A stretch of 64,000 bases of DNA from Candidatus Poribacteria bacterium (lineage in GTDB: Bacteria > Poribacteria > WGA-4E > WGA-3G), in the NCBI GenBank assembly GCA_028820635.1, contig JAPPIG010000082.1, positions 414,645-478,644 on the forward strand, written 5' to 3'. The notes under the pieces were generated by a model, which was not told the origin of the DNA, did not search any database, and saw only the letters and a list, made by a program, of their open reading frames with translations. Below, one piece after another: positions 18,068 to 30,500 of this stretch. The stretch's first letter is position 1; each line of letters starts with the position of its first letter. A program made the translations under genes and the position numbers.

Positions 18068-18862
18068 ATGGATTTTAACCTTTTACATGTTTTCTTGCTG
18101 TTTAGTACAGGTATTGCTGCCGGTTTCTTAAATACAGTTGCTGCCGGTGGATCGTTGTTAGCACTCCCAATGCTTATCTTCCTTACTTCCGATCCAACAT
18201 TAGCAAATGGCACAAACCGGGTCGCTATTTTCTTTCAAAACATCAGCGCCATTATAGGTTTCCGGCGTAAGGGAGTCTCTAATTTTCGCTATGGCATCTT
18301 ACTCGCGGTCCCTGCAGTTATCGGGGCGGGGATAGGTGCTAAAATTGCAATTGGTACGGATGCAGCACTATTCCAATTTATCCTCGCAGCTGTGATGCTC
18401 ATTATGCTCGGCTTAACATTAGTGAATCCCACAGCACGATTAGCAGATAGGATTGAAAGCAAGAGTACAAGTTCTACAGTACTCGCGATGATTGTGTTCT
18501 TTTTTATCGGGATTTACGGAGGGTTCATTCAAGCTGGTGTAGGTCTGCTTGTTATAACAGCGCTGCGCCTTCTGACTGGTATCGATCTCGTTCGGACGAA
18601 TGCGATTAAAGTCTTAATCATCTTCTTTTATACCGTGCTTGCCCTCGGTATTTTTATCATGGAAAAGCAGGTCAATTGGACTTTAGGCGTAACGTTAGCA
18701 ATAGGAAATGCTACGGGAGCATGGATTGGGAGTCATTGGGCAGTCGAAAAAGGCGATAAATGGATTAAAGTGGTACTTATTGTAGCAGTTCTTGTCTTCG
18801 CGACAAACCTTATGTTAAAACCTTTTAAATTAGATGTGCAATCCCTTCTTGGTCTTGGGTAA
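18068..18862 (+). CDS. TauE/SafE family anion exporter
   Basis: A 264-residue inner-membrane protein with about eight helices arranged as the two DUF81 repeats: GIAAGFLNTVAAGGSLLALPML in the first and GIYGGFIQAGVGLLVITAL in the second. The family exports sulfite, sulfoacetate or other organic anions. It is the last gene of the PhyH-lipoprotein-MetE-small-membrane unit. Its presence next to an oxygenase suggests removal of an anionic product such as sulfite. Confidence 0.85.
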   Translation: MDFNLLHVFLLFSTGIAAGFLNTVAAGGSLLALPMLIFLTSDPTLANGTNRVAIFFQNISAIIGFRRKGVSNFRYGILLAVPAVIGAGIGAKIAIGTDAALFQFILAAVMLIMLGLTLVNPTARLADRIESKSTSSTVLAMIVFFFIGIYGGFIQAGVGLLVITALRLLTGIDLVRTNAIKVLIIFFYTVLALGIFIMEKQVNWTLGVTLAIGNATGAWIGSHWAVEKGDKWIKVVLIVAVLVFATNLMLKPFKLDVQSLLGLG

Positions 18863-18897
18863 CTTACAAGTTTTGGCAGGATAAAGCGCGATTTAGA

Positions 18898-19512
18898 TTA
18901 GGATTGAATTTTTGTGGGAAGGGAAAAAGATCCTATACGATTAGCAATTAATTCTTCGCTGTTAATCTGTGATACCTCTTGTAATAGTCTCAAAATTTGC
19001 TTTGAGATACCTGATTTTTCACAAACAATTTTTAGGTTCTGCTTTTTCAAATTTGGAAGGGGAAAAAGTTCTTCCTTTTCAGGCTTTACTACAACACACC
19101 CATCTGCCCAACCAAGTTCATTAATTATAATGTCGCTCCGATTGTAATTGCCATCAAAAACCGTTATGATTGGTTGTGGTAATTTTAATAGCTGCATTTT
19201 AGTGTTTTGAATCGCAGAGCCTAAAACTAAAGAAATGGGATGCTGTGCTGTCGTAATATATATTAAGGGTAAATTCCACAATAGTAAAGGTTTATTTAGG
19301 CGTTGAGCAAGATTGGTTAACCGAAAAAAACGTCTCCAATCAGCAGGTTGCTCAAGACTTTTGGCATTTCCTTTTAACAAAACAACTTTAGATTCTCTGA
19401 GGTTAGCGAGACCGGCAAATTCAAAATTGCCTTGTCCACCTGCTCTATCGCCGTAGAGTTGTATTGCTTTTTCAAACGGTGGAAGTTCTAAATTAAAATT
19501 AAGTGATAACAT
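18898..19512 (-). CDS. AccA-like (ClpP/crotonase fold) orphan protein
   Basis: A 204-residue protein. The segment DWRRFFRLTNLAQRLNKPLL, a loop, then a helix with LGSAIQNTKMQLLKLPQPIITVFDG follows the order seen in the carboxyltransferase alpha subunit of acetyl-CoA carboxylase: RLMKLAEKF, then NLREMARLKVPIICTVIGEG. The glycine-rich oxyanion loop (GEGGSGGA in AccA) is absent, so catalysis is doubtful. It is convergent with TauE and lies downstream of the LysM gene beyond a terminator. The resemblance is by eye only; it could be an unrelated alpha/beta protein. Confidence 0.5.
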   Translation of the reverse strand: MLSLNFNLELPPFEKAIQLYGDRAGGQGNFEFAGLANLRESKVVLLKGNAKSLEQPADWRRFFRLTNLAQRLNKPLLLWNLPLIYITTAQHPISLVLGSAIQNTKMQLLKLPQPIITVFDGNYNRSDIIINELGWADGCVVVKPEKEELFPLPNLKKQNLKIVCEKSGISKQILRLLQEVSQINSEELIANRIGSFSLPTKIQS

Positions 19513-19526
19513 TGCCTTTTTACTAT

Positions 19527-19564
19527 AAAAAAAGCAGGGAAGAGCTGATATGCGTCTTCCCTGC
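19527..19564 (-). terminator. Intrinsic terminator after the LysM gene
   Basis: On the minus strand a perfect 10-bp stem (GCAGGGAAGA/TCTTCCCTGC) with an 11-base loop is followed by seven U residues. It ends the giant-protein/PorV/LysM transcript 22 bases past the LysM stop codon. Confidence 0.88.
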
Positions 19565-19585
19565 CTAATGAATAATTGAAATTAC

Positions 19586-20449
19586 TTATTCGCCGCTACG
19601 ACCACCGATTGTGCTAATAACAAACCATCCGATACCAGCTGCGGCAGTTGTGATAAAGACGAGTGCGCGTTTCGTTGAAGAAACTTCTTCATGCACACCT
19701 TTTGCATCCTCTATCATCATTTTCAGTTCGCTGATAGCTTTCTGATTCATTTCAATCTGTGTCAACGCGGTTTTCACGTTCTCTTGAATACTTTTGTGAT
19801 GCTCTTGTGTTCCTTTCAACTCCTTTTGGAGTGCAGTAAGCATCTCATTTGATGAATCAAGGTGACCGTGTAAATCTTCTAATTGCTTTTGTAAAGCATT
19901 TTTACTGGATCTGACAGCTTTTTTGACATCAGCAGCTGCATCATTATTGGCTTTCTTGACTGCGTCAATCACTTTCTGCTGGGATTTCTGGCTGCTTTCA
20001 AGTGCTTTAATTTGTTTTTGGAGCTTCGCCATGCTCTCATTTAAACTCTTAATCTCAGCCATTAATTTTTCCCGAGTTGCTTCAGATTCAGCGAGTTCAG
20101 CACGTAATTTCTCTAACTCTTCCTGTTGTTTAGCAAGATCTCCCTCAGCTATTTCAACAACGTCTTTAGCCATCGCTAAAGGAATACGCAATTTTTCGCC
20201 AGGATAGATCAAGTGAGGGTTAGTAAAATCATTATATTTACTAAGTTCTCTCCATTTAAGTGGATCTTTCAAATGCTCCTGACAGAGATCCCAAAGCGTG
20301 TCCCCTTTTTCAATGGTAATCAGCACGGTATCATCATCACCTTCGTGCGGTGTGATTCTTGCTGAGGCGGATAAAGCGTATATACCACTGAGTGCTACGC
20401 AGATATAGAGAATCAGTGCTAATTTTAGCGTGGATTTTATCATCTTCAT
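19586..20449 (-). CDS. LysM and coiled-coil surface protein with C-terminal membrane anchor
   Basis: A 287-residue protein: signal sequence (MKMIKSTLKLALILYICVAL...ASA), then a LysM peptidoglycan-binding domain at about 43-92 (TIEKGDTLWDLCQEHL, LIYPGEKLRIPL). A long coiled coil follows at about 105-262, rich in Q, K and E heptads, and a final hydrophobic helix (about 265-280) ends the protein. The plan suits a periplasmic spacer linking peptidoglycan to a membrane. It is downstream of the PorV-like and giant-repeat genes on the same strand, which suggests a role in anchoring or displaying the giant protein. Confidence 0.82.
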   Translation of the reverse strand: MKMIKSTLKLALILYICVALSGIYALSASARITPHEGDDDTVLITIEKGDTLWDLCQEHLKDPLKWRELSKYNDFTNPHLIYPGEKLRIPLAMAKDVVEIAEGDLAKQQEELEKLRAELAESEATREKLMAEIKSLNESMAKLQKQIKALESSQKSQQKVIDAVKKANNDAAADVKKAVRSSKNALQKQLEDLHGHLDSSNEMLTALQKELKGTQEHHKSIQENVKTALTQIEMNQKAISELKMMIEDAKGVHEEVSSTKRALVFITTAAAGIGWFVISTIGGRSGE

Positions 20450-20469
20450 CAGTATTCTCCTCTTAGATG

Positions 20470-21447
20470 CTAAAATTCATAGGATACAGAAACATAGTGA
20501 GTGCTTCCGACCCCATTAATTTCACTTGCCATACCATCTTGGATGGCGTAGTCAAGCTGCAGTCCAGCAATGTTGACACCAAGTCCACCGAACAAGTTTT
20601 GGACATCACGTGATGCTCTCACACCAGCGCGTATCGCAAATTCAGTTGATTTGTTTGTGACAATTGTGTATTCAACACCGCCACGCATGCTAAACGCACT
20701 CTCTTCAAGATTGACGAATTCTTGCTCAATGTCTGCTGAGAATGTGACAACGTTACCCATATAGAGATCGTAAGCTACACCGACATCAACAACCATCGGT
20801 ACAGTCCCTGCTTCACCAAGAGATGCTCCAAGGTATTTTGCAACAACACCGTAATGGAAGGTTGGTACTTGTTCCTCGTTTGCATCTATGTGTAGCGCAT
20901 GTCCCATTAATCCGATATCTACACCGCCGAAACCGCTTTGGTTTTCAACGCTATCTACGCCGAAGTTATCTGCTAACATTCGACCTGTTAGCCCGAGATT
21001 GAAGTTTCCGACAGCAATGCCATAAGAGAGGGAGTAAGCATTCGAACTATAATCAGCTTTGCCTCCGTACTCGCCTTTTGCATCATATAGATTGTAATCA
21101 GACACACCAAAATTTGTAGCAGCTAAACCAATTGACCCGTAAGAGCCGAGCATTTTTGTGATAGCAATAAAATTATGGGTTCTATCAAGTGACAATCTCT
21201 GTGTAGAAAAATTGAGGCTTAGATCCGCCGCTGAACCGAGACCTGCTGGATTCCAGACAGTGGCTGTGGCATCTTCTGCAATTGCTGTGTAAGCACCGCC
21301 TAAGCCGATCGAGCGGGCACCTGCACCAAGGCGTAGATGGGGCATAGCGTTAACTTCACCCTCAGCATAACAGACTGGCGACACAGCAAGGATAAGAAGT
21401 AAAACGGGTATTACACCGCATAGCAATCTTTGCTTTGTGATAGACAT
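20470..21447 (-). CDS. PorV/PorQ-family outer-membrane protein
   Basis: A 325-residue protein with signal peptide (to about 28, VCYAEG) followed by the family hallmark RLGAGARSIGLGGAYTAIAEDATATVWNPAGLG. The rest is an amphipathic beta-barrel of the UPF0164/PorV/FadL-like class, ending in aromatic YVSVSYEF as outer-membrane proteins do. PorV is the outer-membrane shuttle of type IX secretion. Here the gene lies between a giant protein with a FlgD/type IX-like tail and a LysM protein. A GGAGGA ribosome site sits before the ATG. Function in secretion is inferred. Confidence 0.85.
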   Translation of the reverse strand: MSITKQRLLCGVIPVLLLILAVSPVCYAEGEVNAMPHLRLGAGARSIGLGGAYTAIAEDATATVWNPAGLGSAADLSLNFSTQRLSLDRTHNFIAITKMLGSYGSIGLAATNFGVSDYNLYDAKGEYGGKADYSSNAYSLSYGIAVGNFNLGLTGRMLADNFGVDSVENQSGFGGVDIGLMGHALHIDANEEQVPTFHYGVVAKYLGASLGEAGTVPMVVDVGVAYDLYMGNVVTFSADIEQEFVNLEESAFSMRGGVEYTIVTNKSTEFAIRAGVRASRDVQNLFGGLGVNIAGLQLDYAIQDGMASEINGVGSTHYVSVSYEF

Positions 21448-21465
21448 TTATGTCCTCCTTCGTAT

Positions 21466-21511
21466 CCGTACTATCGGAAATTGGGAACAATCCCCAATTT
21501 CCGATTTACGG
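21466..21511. promoter_or_regulatory. Strong intergenic hairpin between giant gene and porV-like gene
   Basis: A 13-bp perfect stem (21473-21485 with 21493-21505, 7-base loop) is extended by CCGTA/TACGG with a small bulge. No U-run follows on either strand, so it is more likely a transcript-processing or stabilising hairpin, or partial attenuator, than a full terminator. It could give different mRNA levels for the two genes. Confidence 0.6.
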
Positions 21512-21523
21512 ACTATCTTTTAC

Positions 21524-24500
21524 TTAGCGCGTCAGAGCGAGCTTAAGAATGGCGGATTCCGGCTCGAAACCATCTGTTACTTCTATTACGCAGAAGTAGA
21601 TGCCGCGAGCTAAGTCTTCGCCACCGCTGGTTTTTCCATCCCAACCGATTCCGTTATTGCCGGTATAATCTCCAGCATTCAGAACAACGTTATCTCGCAG
21701 GACTCGAACAGGTCGGAGTGTAGCGTCATAGATGACAATACTTACTGTCGACATTCTGTTAAGTCCAAACGAAATCCGTGTGTTACCCTTGAACGGGTTG
21801 GGGAAGTTAATCGGCTTCGCCAATATAGGTCCATCCGCATACTCAACAAAGAAACTGAACTGATAGACAGCTGTGTTCGCTTCGCGAGCACCGTCGCTTT
21901 TTTCAGAGACATTACCCTGTTGATGCGCGTTGTCGGATACCTCCAGTTTAACCACATGTTCACCGGGAGCGAGTCGATCCGTAAAGACAGGAGCCGCAGG
22001 TTTATAAATAACCTGTGTACCTGACTTCTGCTTATCTGTAAGGTTAATTGGAGTCACCAAGGTTCCTCCGCCCCATTTTGGTGCTTCTATAACAAGCTTG
22101 ATGGAATCGACATTCACACCAGTTTCAGCATCCGCAAATGTGATTGAAATGGTGGGTCTTGCCTGTTCATCGTGCTTATACATCAGACGGGCACCATCCT
22201 GAGGTGAAGACGCTGTGATAATCGGTGCAGCAGTATCAAAATCAACTGTGAATACACCTTTTTGTGTTGATGAATTACCAAAGGCATCAGTCGCACGAAC
22301 TTCAATCGAGTAAGTCCCCTCAGAGAGAGGTGCTTCCGGATGGAAGTCTAAGCGGGTAATACCTGCATTGGTTCTATCCTCATCGTCATCACTGGTGTCC
22401 CCTTTCACTTCTTTGCCATTACTATCCATTACGACGATCGTCATTTCTTCTACGCCCGAATCGTCGGTAGCACTCGCCGAAATAGTCGGGAGTCCCGCAT
22501 GGATAGTGCCAGCAGGAGTGACTGAGGAGATTACCGGTGCAGATTTATCAACCTGCAGTGTGAATCGCCAACTAAACTCTCGGGTTCCACCTTCACTGGT
22601 TACCATTAGTTTGATAGTATGTGTCCCTGGTGTAAAGCTTTCTGTAACTTCAAACTTACTTCCAGCTCGTTCAACAGGATAGGAATTAGCTGGTAGTTGA
22701 CCGTCAATAACGTACTGTACACTGGTTATAGCGGATTCCGCTTCAGTGATGACGGCAGCGATTGTTATCGCAAAGTTTTCATCCAGAGTGGCCTGCTTGT
22801 TGAGCGTAACCAAGCCAGATGGAGACACTTCTGAAATGATAGGTGCTGTAGTATCTACTGGTATCGCTACCGAGAAGACAACGCTTGCCCTTGCAGATTT
22901 CTTGTTCGCATCTGTGACCTCAACGACAACCGTGTATTCACCATCACCTAATGCTTCAGCAGGTGTATAGGTAAGTAGATTATCTTCTACTGCATCTTCA
23001 CCTAACTCAACATCTTCACCGTTGATAGTGAATGTGGTTACGTTGACATCTGTCATTCCAGAAAATTCTGCTCTGATAACCGGTTCACCATGTTCATAGG
23101 TTTGACCCGCAGCAGGTGAAAGGATCACTACTGTCGGACCCGGTATATCAACTGTGAAAACAGCGGATGTTTGTGCGGTTTCGCCATTTGCATCCGTGAC
23201 TTCAACAGCGACTGTGTGTTCACCATGACCAAGCGCATTTGCGAGTGTATGGCTAAATTGGTTACCTTCTACCTTTGCCTCGGCATCTTTACCGTCAACG
23301 GTGAGTTTTACCTCAACATCACCAACGCCAGTAAATTCACCAGTGATAGCTGGTTTACCATGATTGAAGGTATGACCAGCAGCAGGTGCATGAAGCATGA
23401 CTGAAGCCATCGGGAATTCCACTGTGAAGATTGCAGTTGCTTGTGCCATTTTGCCATTCGCATCTGTAACTTCAACAGCGACTGTGTGTTCACCTTCACC
23501 TAAACCTTCTGCAGGTGTATAAGTGAAACCGTTGCCTTCTACTTTCGCCTCAGCTTCTTTACCATTTACAGTAAGTGCTACTGTAACTTCGCCAACACCT
23601 GTGAATTCACCTCTGACTACCGGCATATCATGGTCATACATTTGACCTGCAGCAGGCGAATTAATCGCAACTGTCGGACCAGGTATATCAACCATGAAGT
23701 CAGTAGATGTCTGGGCGGTTCTGCCGTTGGCATCTGTGACTTCAACAGCAACCATGTGTTCACCATCACTCAGCGCTTCTGCTGGTGTATAAGTGAATTC
23801 GTTGTTTTCGTTCACAACTGCCTCAACAGCTTTACCATCAATGGAGAGTGAAACTTCCACCGGAGCTGCGCCAGAGAAATTACCGTGTATAATCGGCATA
23901 CCGTGGTCATAGGATTGACCAGCAGCAGGCGTTACAATAGTAACTGTCGGAACTGGTAATTTTACTGAGAAAACAACCGTTGCATCAGCAGATTTGCCAT
24001 TAGCGTCAGAAACACCAGCAACGACCGTGTATTCACCATCACCTAATGCTTCAGCAGGTGTATAGGTAAATTCACTATCGCTTACCACTGCTTCAACCGC
24101 TTCACCGTTAATGGTTAGAGTTAACTCAACAGGATCAAGACCTGAGAATTCACCAGTGATAGAAGGTTTACTGTGGTCATACATCTGCCCATTGGCAGGT
24201 GAATGGATTGCGACTGTCGGAACTGGCAACCTTACCGTGAAGATAGCAGTTGCCTCCGCAGATTTTCCATTAGCATCAGTGACTTGAGCAACGACCGTAT
24301 ATTCACCGTCAACTAACAAGTCAGCAGGTGTATACATAAATTCACCATCGCTTACCGATGCTTCTACTGCTTCCCCGTTTAGAGTGAGACTTAGTGATAC
24401 TGGAGCAGCAACACCTGAGAACTCACCTCGGATAGCAGGTTTGCCGTGGTCATAGGTTTGACCTGCGGCAGGTGAATTAATCGCAACTGTCGGTCCCGGT

Positions 24501-27500
24501 ATATCTACCGTGAACATAGTAGATGCTTGTGCCATTCTGCCGTTGGCATCTGTGACTTCAACAGCAACCATGTGTTCACCATCACTCAGTGCTTCTGCTG
24601 GCGTGTAAGTGAATGTGTTGTCACTTACAACTGCTGTCACTGCTTCACCGTCAATAGATAGTGAAACTTCTATAGGAGCAGCACCAGAAAATTCACCAGT
24701 GATAATTGGCATACCGTGGTCATAGACTTGACCAGCAGTTGGCGTATCTATAGATGCTGTCGGAACCGGTAATTCTACTGTAAAGGTTAAGGCTGTTTGA
24801 GCAGTTAAACCGCTACCATCCGTAACTTCAACAGCGACCGTGTAGTCTCCATCACCTAATGCATCAGCGGGCATATAACTGAAGTTATTGTCCATTACTT
24901 CTGCAGTCATATCTGCGTCGTTAATGGTAAACTTAGAAATGCTCACCTCGCCACCACCAGCAAAGAAACCGGTGACTTTTTCGGGACTGTGATCAAAGGT
25001 CTGTCCAGCAGCAGGTGCGGTAATTACGACCGTTGGGTTTTCCCCTTCAACAGCAAATGCTACTGACTGTTCACCTACGTTACCAAGTTTATCTGAAACT
25101 TTGATTGTGAACTGATACGCGCCGCCAGCAAGTTTGTCTGTGCGAGTATAGACAACAGAGTCAAGATCCTGTTCAACCATACTCTGATCAACATCAATAG
25201 GAACTGCGTCCTGAACAACTTCTTCCGGACGGAGCCGAGCTAATGAAACAGCAGCGGTATCCATCATACTTACACCACTACCATCGCTTACACCACTACC
25301 CATATCACCATCACCGAAGCCAGCATTGAACGATGGTAAACCGTTCACTGCTTCCCCTTCTGTAGGTGATACAATGGTAATCATCGGACCGGTGTTATCC
25401 AAGTTAATCGTCGCTAATGGGAAGGTTACCGAACCGTTGCGTTTAGTTACGCGCCCTTCCGGTGTATACCATCCATCTGCTACTGCTGAAAGTTTGTCTG
25501 CCATTAGCGAGAAAGCATTCTCAGCATCGCTGCCAGCAGTAAACATTACTTCATGTCCATCAACAAGAACACCTGTAAGCTCTTCAACTGCTAATGAACC
25601 GTTATTAACATTGAAACTCACGGAGATTGATTCTTTGAGTGGGAACCTGCCTGCAAGTTCTCCAACAGTTTCTTGGAGTGGAAGTCTGTCGGGCGATTCA
25701 CCATCAACTGCCGTTACAGTTAGACCCGTAATGTCACTTACTCGGAAGTTCAGGACATGGACAGTGATAACTGGTGAAGGCATATCTTCTTCACCTTGCA
25801 CTTGCCAGTTACCGAAAGCATCAGCAACAAGCGCATGATACATGTATGTCCCATTTGCAAGTAAGCCGACATCAACCGTGATTTTTCCATCTTCAAGACT
25901 GGCTTCTGCCATTGTTTCCGAACCATCGGCTGCAGTCTGAACCAATCCGATCTTTCCACCAGCATAGGTTATTTCTTCAGCAGTCGGTTGAATGCTAAAT
26001 GTAGCAACTGGCGACTCAACACCAAGATCAACGATTCCACCGACAGTGTAGCTGCCATCTTCATTCGCAGTGATAGAACCTGCTACATCGGCAACATCTG
26101 TGATGTTCGTCGGACCGAGTGGCGGAACATCATCAACATTGTCTAATGAGAAAGACGCTTCTACACCTTCCCGATCATCGTATTCGGGGTGATCCAAGTT
26201 TTTCGGTGTGAGTGCAATCGCTCGCACCTCATACTGGTTTGCATCTTTAGATACATCACGTTGAGAAGCATCACCGCGTTCAATGGTATCATCTAATTTG
26301 ATGGTATCATCTGGGACGACAGTATCTTCCAGTGCTAACTCACGGGTATCCACTACAACAGACCATTTCTGATAGGCTGCAGGGATTTCCAATTCCGTTA
26401 GTTCACCAGAAACTGTGCCAGCTTCTGTGATTCCGACAAGACCACCAACAATACCAGCCAAATCGGAGCCTTCAACCATCACAGGTGGTTCAACCGTACC
26501 AGTAATACGTTCCCAGGTTGTATCGCCTGGACGTTTTACCTCAAATCGAACACCTTCTGTTGGCGGCGAAGTAAGTCCGTGTGTATATGCATTGAAAGTG
26601 AGTTCACCTTGTGGGGCACCACTATCAGGGTTCGTCATTCCGTCCGAATTTACAACGGTGATTGCTAATACACCCGGATCGGGTCTGTAACTGTTTTCAA
26701 CACTCACGGTGATTTCGTCACCTTCGTAATCATCCGCTTGAACATTCCCATATTTCAGGAACATTTCGTCAGCAGCAGTGACATCATCATAAGGCATTGC
26801 CTTGTCATAAGCCAGAGCGTGGACTTGGAACATATAGACATCGTAGTCTTTGTAGATTCCAGACCGACTCTGCAAGTATACGTCGTTATGGACGAGTTCG
26901 TCGCCATCCATGAGTGTGCCAACATCAATCGTTACAGTAAAGACACCGCTACCTTCGGCAGTTTCGGTTATATCTCCGATAATAGCACCTTCAGGTAAGG
27001 TTGTTAGCAATTTGACTGATGCGTAAGTTTTGCGTTCAGCTGTTGGTGTAATAGTGAACGTAACTACAGGAGAGTTGACTTCGGGGTCATACTTATCAAC
27101 GAGACCACCGACCGTGTAACTTCCATCCTCATTTTCCATAAAGACAGGATACATAGCATCAATACTCGTAGCAACTACGTTTGTCGGACCGAGCGGTGCG
27201 ACATCATCATCGTTGTCTACGGAGAACATTTCCGTATACATATCGCCTTCAAGGACAGGAGAAACATCGGAACCGTCCTCTCCGACAGCATAAGCACGAA
27301 CCATGTAACGATTGTCATCCATTGCTACATCGCGCGCACCGGGACTATCCACTGTAATAGTATCTTCCAAGGCGGTTGTATCTACAGTAACTATCCATTT
27401 GAGGTAACTGCTGGTCTCATCAATATGGAGCATATTGGCTTCATAAACATCCGCTAACGTTTTGCCTTTAAACATAACAGCGGCTGTCGCATCGCCTCCC

Positions 27501-30500
27501 ATACCCATAGGATCACTGACTTCAACAGTACCAATCATTGTCCAACCGTCATCGTTCATCCGTTTAGCTTCAATACGGATGGAGTTGGTTGCTGGAACTG
27601 TCCGGCGTGGAGTATAACCAACAAGCATGATTGTGCCTTGCGGTGCGCCACTATCCGGATTTGTCATTACAATGGACGCAGCATCTACATCAACGACTAA
27701 GACCTTCGGATCAACTGGGAAAACGTCATGATCAAGATTGATCGAAAACGGATCTGATTCGCTTGTGAGTTGGAGACCGTTAGTTGTTACAGTACGAACC
27801 ATTACGGCATCCCCTTCCATATCAGGGGCACTCCAATCAATTGTAAGCGTATCTCCAGCTGCGCCAGTGGCTTCAGCTAAAGAAAGTTCACCGATATCCT
27901 TCCAGCTGCCGTCCGCGGCCATGTATTGAACCATGATTGTGCCAGGATGGACTGTGCGTTCGTTGACGGTGATAGTTAGTGTTACATCTCTGGCATTCTC
28001 ATAGATAGTACCACTTTCATACGGATCATCTTTACCATTATGGTTGATGTCACCCAAACTCGCCATGGTAACGCTTGTCCTATCATATTCAGGCGCTACA
28101 ATTCTAAGATGCGTTGGAGGGACATGAGCACCAACATTCAAGAGACTATCAATCCCCATTGCGCGGATCCCGTAGTCACCGACTAAGAGAGGCATCTCTA
28201 CACCTTGAAACGCTCTTTTTATGGGGCGTGCCGGATCATAGGTGAGTGGTATCGAATTAAGGTCATCAATGACTGCCCCTATGAACCTGATCAGAAATTC
28301 ACTGTTAGCTTCTATAAGTCCGATTCCAAGAGGTTTCAAGAACGGATTTACGTAATCCCGTAGTAAACCAGCATAAGTGCCTATCAGGGGATCATCTTCA
28401 GCTAAGCCAGCTAAGAGATCAACTAAAGGCAAATTTGCGATCGCCCGAACATTTTTATCAGGATGGTTTGCCAACTGTTCTTGGACCAGTTTCCAGAGAT
28501 CCGATGCTAACATAGTATTCATAGCCGTTAAAGGTAACCAAGTACCTTCCGGATTTCCATTTGCTTCAAGAGTAATTAATTGATAAAGGATATATCCTGT
28601 ATCTACCCCCAAGTCAGTCGGGTTCTCAGGTTTACTTGTTATGCTCACCACAGCGGGAGCACCACTGGTAGGAGCAGTAGCAACCCAAACACCTGCGGAA
28701 TTCTGATAACCAGTAACGTTATCTCCGAAGTTTGCTACGCCATCTCCGAACACAATATCTGCCTTTGGAGCGGAAGCGTCAGCAGTGAAGTCTGCCATTA
28801 TCCGGTCTGTAGGATTAACATCATTTGCATTGATACGCACTTCCGCTACTAATGTGTTTTGACCTTCAGAGATCGACTGAAGAATTGAATAATTAGGATC
28901 AGCCGGATCCGGAATCCAAATTGACTGTAATGGGTTATCAACCGTTTTTGGTATAGAAAAAACGGAGGCTAACAACGGGTCAAAGTGGTTTTCAAAGTCG
29001 CTTGTTAATTTTTGAGCATTGCGCAGCAACTTATTTGCTAATGGACGGATCTGTTTGGCGGGAACATTCTCGCCAGCAAGAAGCGGAATTGCTAATGCTG
29101 TAATTTCTGCTACTACATCATCAGTAAACAGTGCTTCAAAGATACCACGATCAGCAAATTGGAGATTGAGAGGATCGGGCATTGACCATGTTTTAATCTC
29201 ATTGTATTGCCTGACAGCCGGTTCAGTAGACGTTCCGTCAGCTGAAGCGAGCTTTTCGCCAAGTGCCGCACCATTGAATATCTCCAACTTTACGGGTTGG
29301 GCAAGTGTTACTTCAAAGTAGTAAAAGACATTCCCTCTTGGTATAATGCCGATTGTACTTTCCCACGTGTAACCTCTATCATCATCAAGTGCTGGAGGCA
29401 CTGGGTCCATATCAACGGCAATATAATTACCTCTTAATCCCTCCTGAGAATACCGAAGCACAACCCTTTCAAACAATTGGTCATTTTCATCCCATTCTGG
29501 CCATGCGGGTAGGTTAGTTGCAGCAAGCGTTTCCTCTAATCGGAAGGTGTGATCAATAGTATCCGCTTGGAATTCACCTAATTCAATCCGTTTACCATTT
29601 ACTGTTTGACCATTGAGATTAAATTTAACGCTTCCACCTTCAAGTGCTGCTGGAACACGGACATAAAGGTTAAGGTTATCGCTTTTTAGATACTTCGTAA
29701 CGTTAGGAACGTTCCGATAGACAATTTCGGAAAGACTTGGGGTAATAGCATTTCCAAAACTTTCCTTATCTAACTGTGCCGCCTCAGCTTCAAAAATTGA
29801 AATACTTTGTCTATTTTTTAAAGACTTTAATATTCCAATTAGTTCTTTTGGAAGAAACCCTTTCGGGACTAAATCCAAGACAGCATCAACCGCGGGTTCA
29901 ACGAAAGTTTCTGCGTTTTCTTTTGAAAATCCAGCGGCTACTATAAGATCTCGGACAAAATTCTTGCCGATAATAGGGTTAAGCGAAAGACCACCAAGTA
30001 ATGACTTACCTGTTATAATTGAATCAACAAGATCAACTGGTGGGGTTGGCTCTGGAGTTGGTTCCGGAGTTGGCTCTGGAGTTGGTTCCGGAGTTGGCTC
30101 TGGAGTTGGTTCCGGGGTTGGTTCCGGGGTTGGCTCTGGAGTTGGTTCCGGGGTTGGCTCTGGAGTTGGTTCCGGGGTTGGCTCTGGAGTTGGTTCCGGG
30201 GTTGGCTCAACGGGAGCATTAACCAATCTCAAGAGTTCGGTAAGTCCTGCCTGAAGTTCAGCACCTTTAAGGCTTAGTAAAGCCTTAGTGGTTTCATCCT
30301 TAAGCATTTTTTGGACATCAGCGTCTTCAAGAAGTGCTATATGATCATCTGTTATCGTGACACCCTGTCCCGCAGCAAGTGCTTTTAAACTCGCCGCATT
30401 GCCAGCGTTAATCAAAGTTATTGCTATATCAATTGTAGCGGGGATATCAATATCTGCATCCTGAAGACCGCTCAAAATCTCCGGCAAGAGCGTTTTAACG

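Noticed and set aside
22368..25838. Several plus-strand open frames opposite the giant gene
   Set aside because: They are antisense shadows of the repeat array. They lack ribosome sites and their composition follows the minus-strand repeats.
30013..30254. Open frames in other phases across the TPEP minisatellite
   Set aside because: A repeat unit of 12 bases is open in many frames; only the minus frame continues into the secreted protein.
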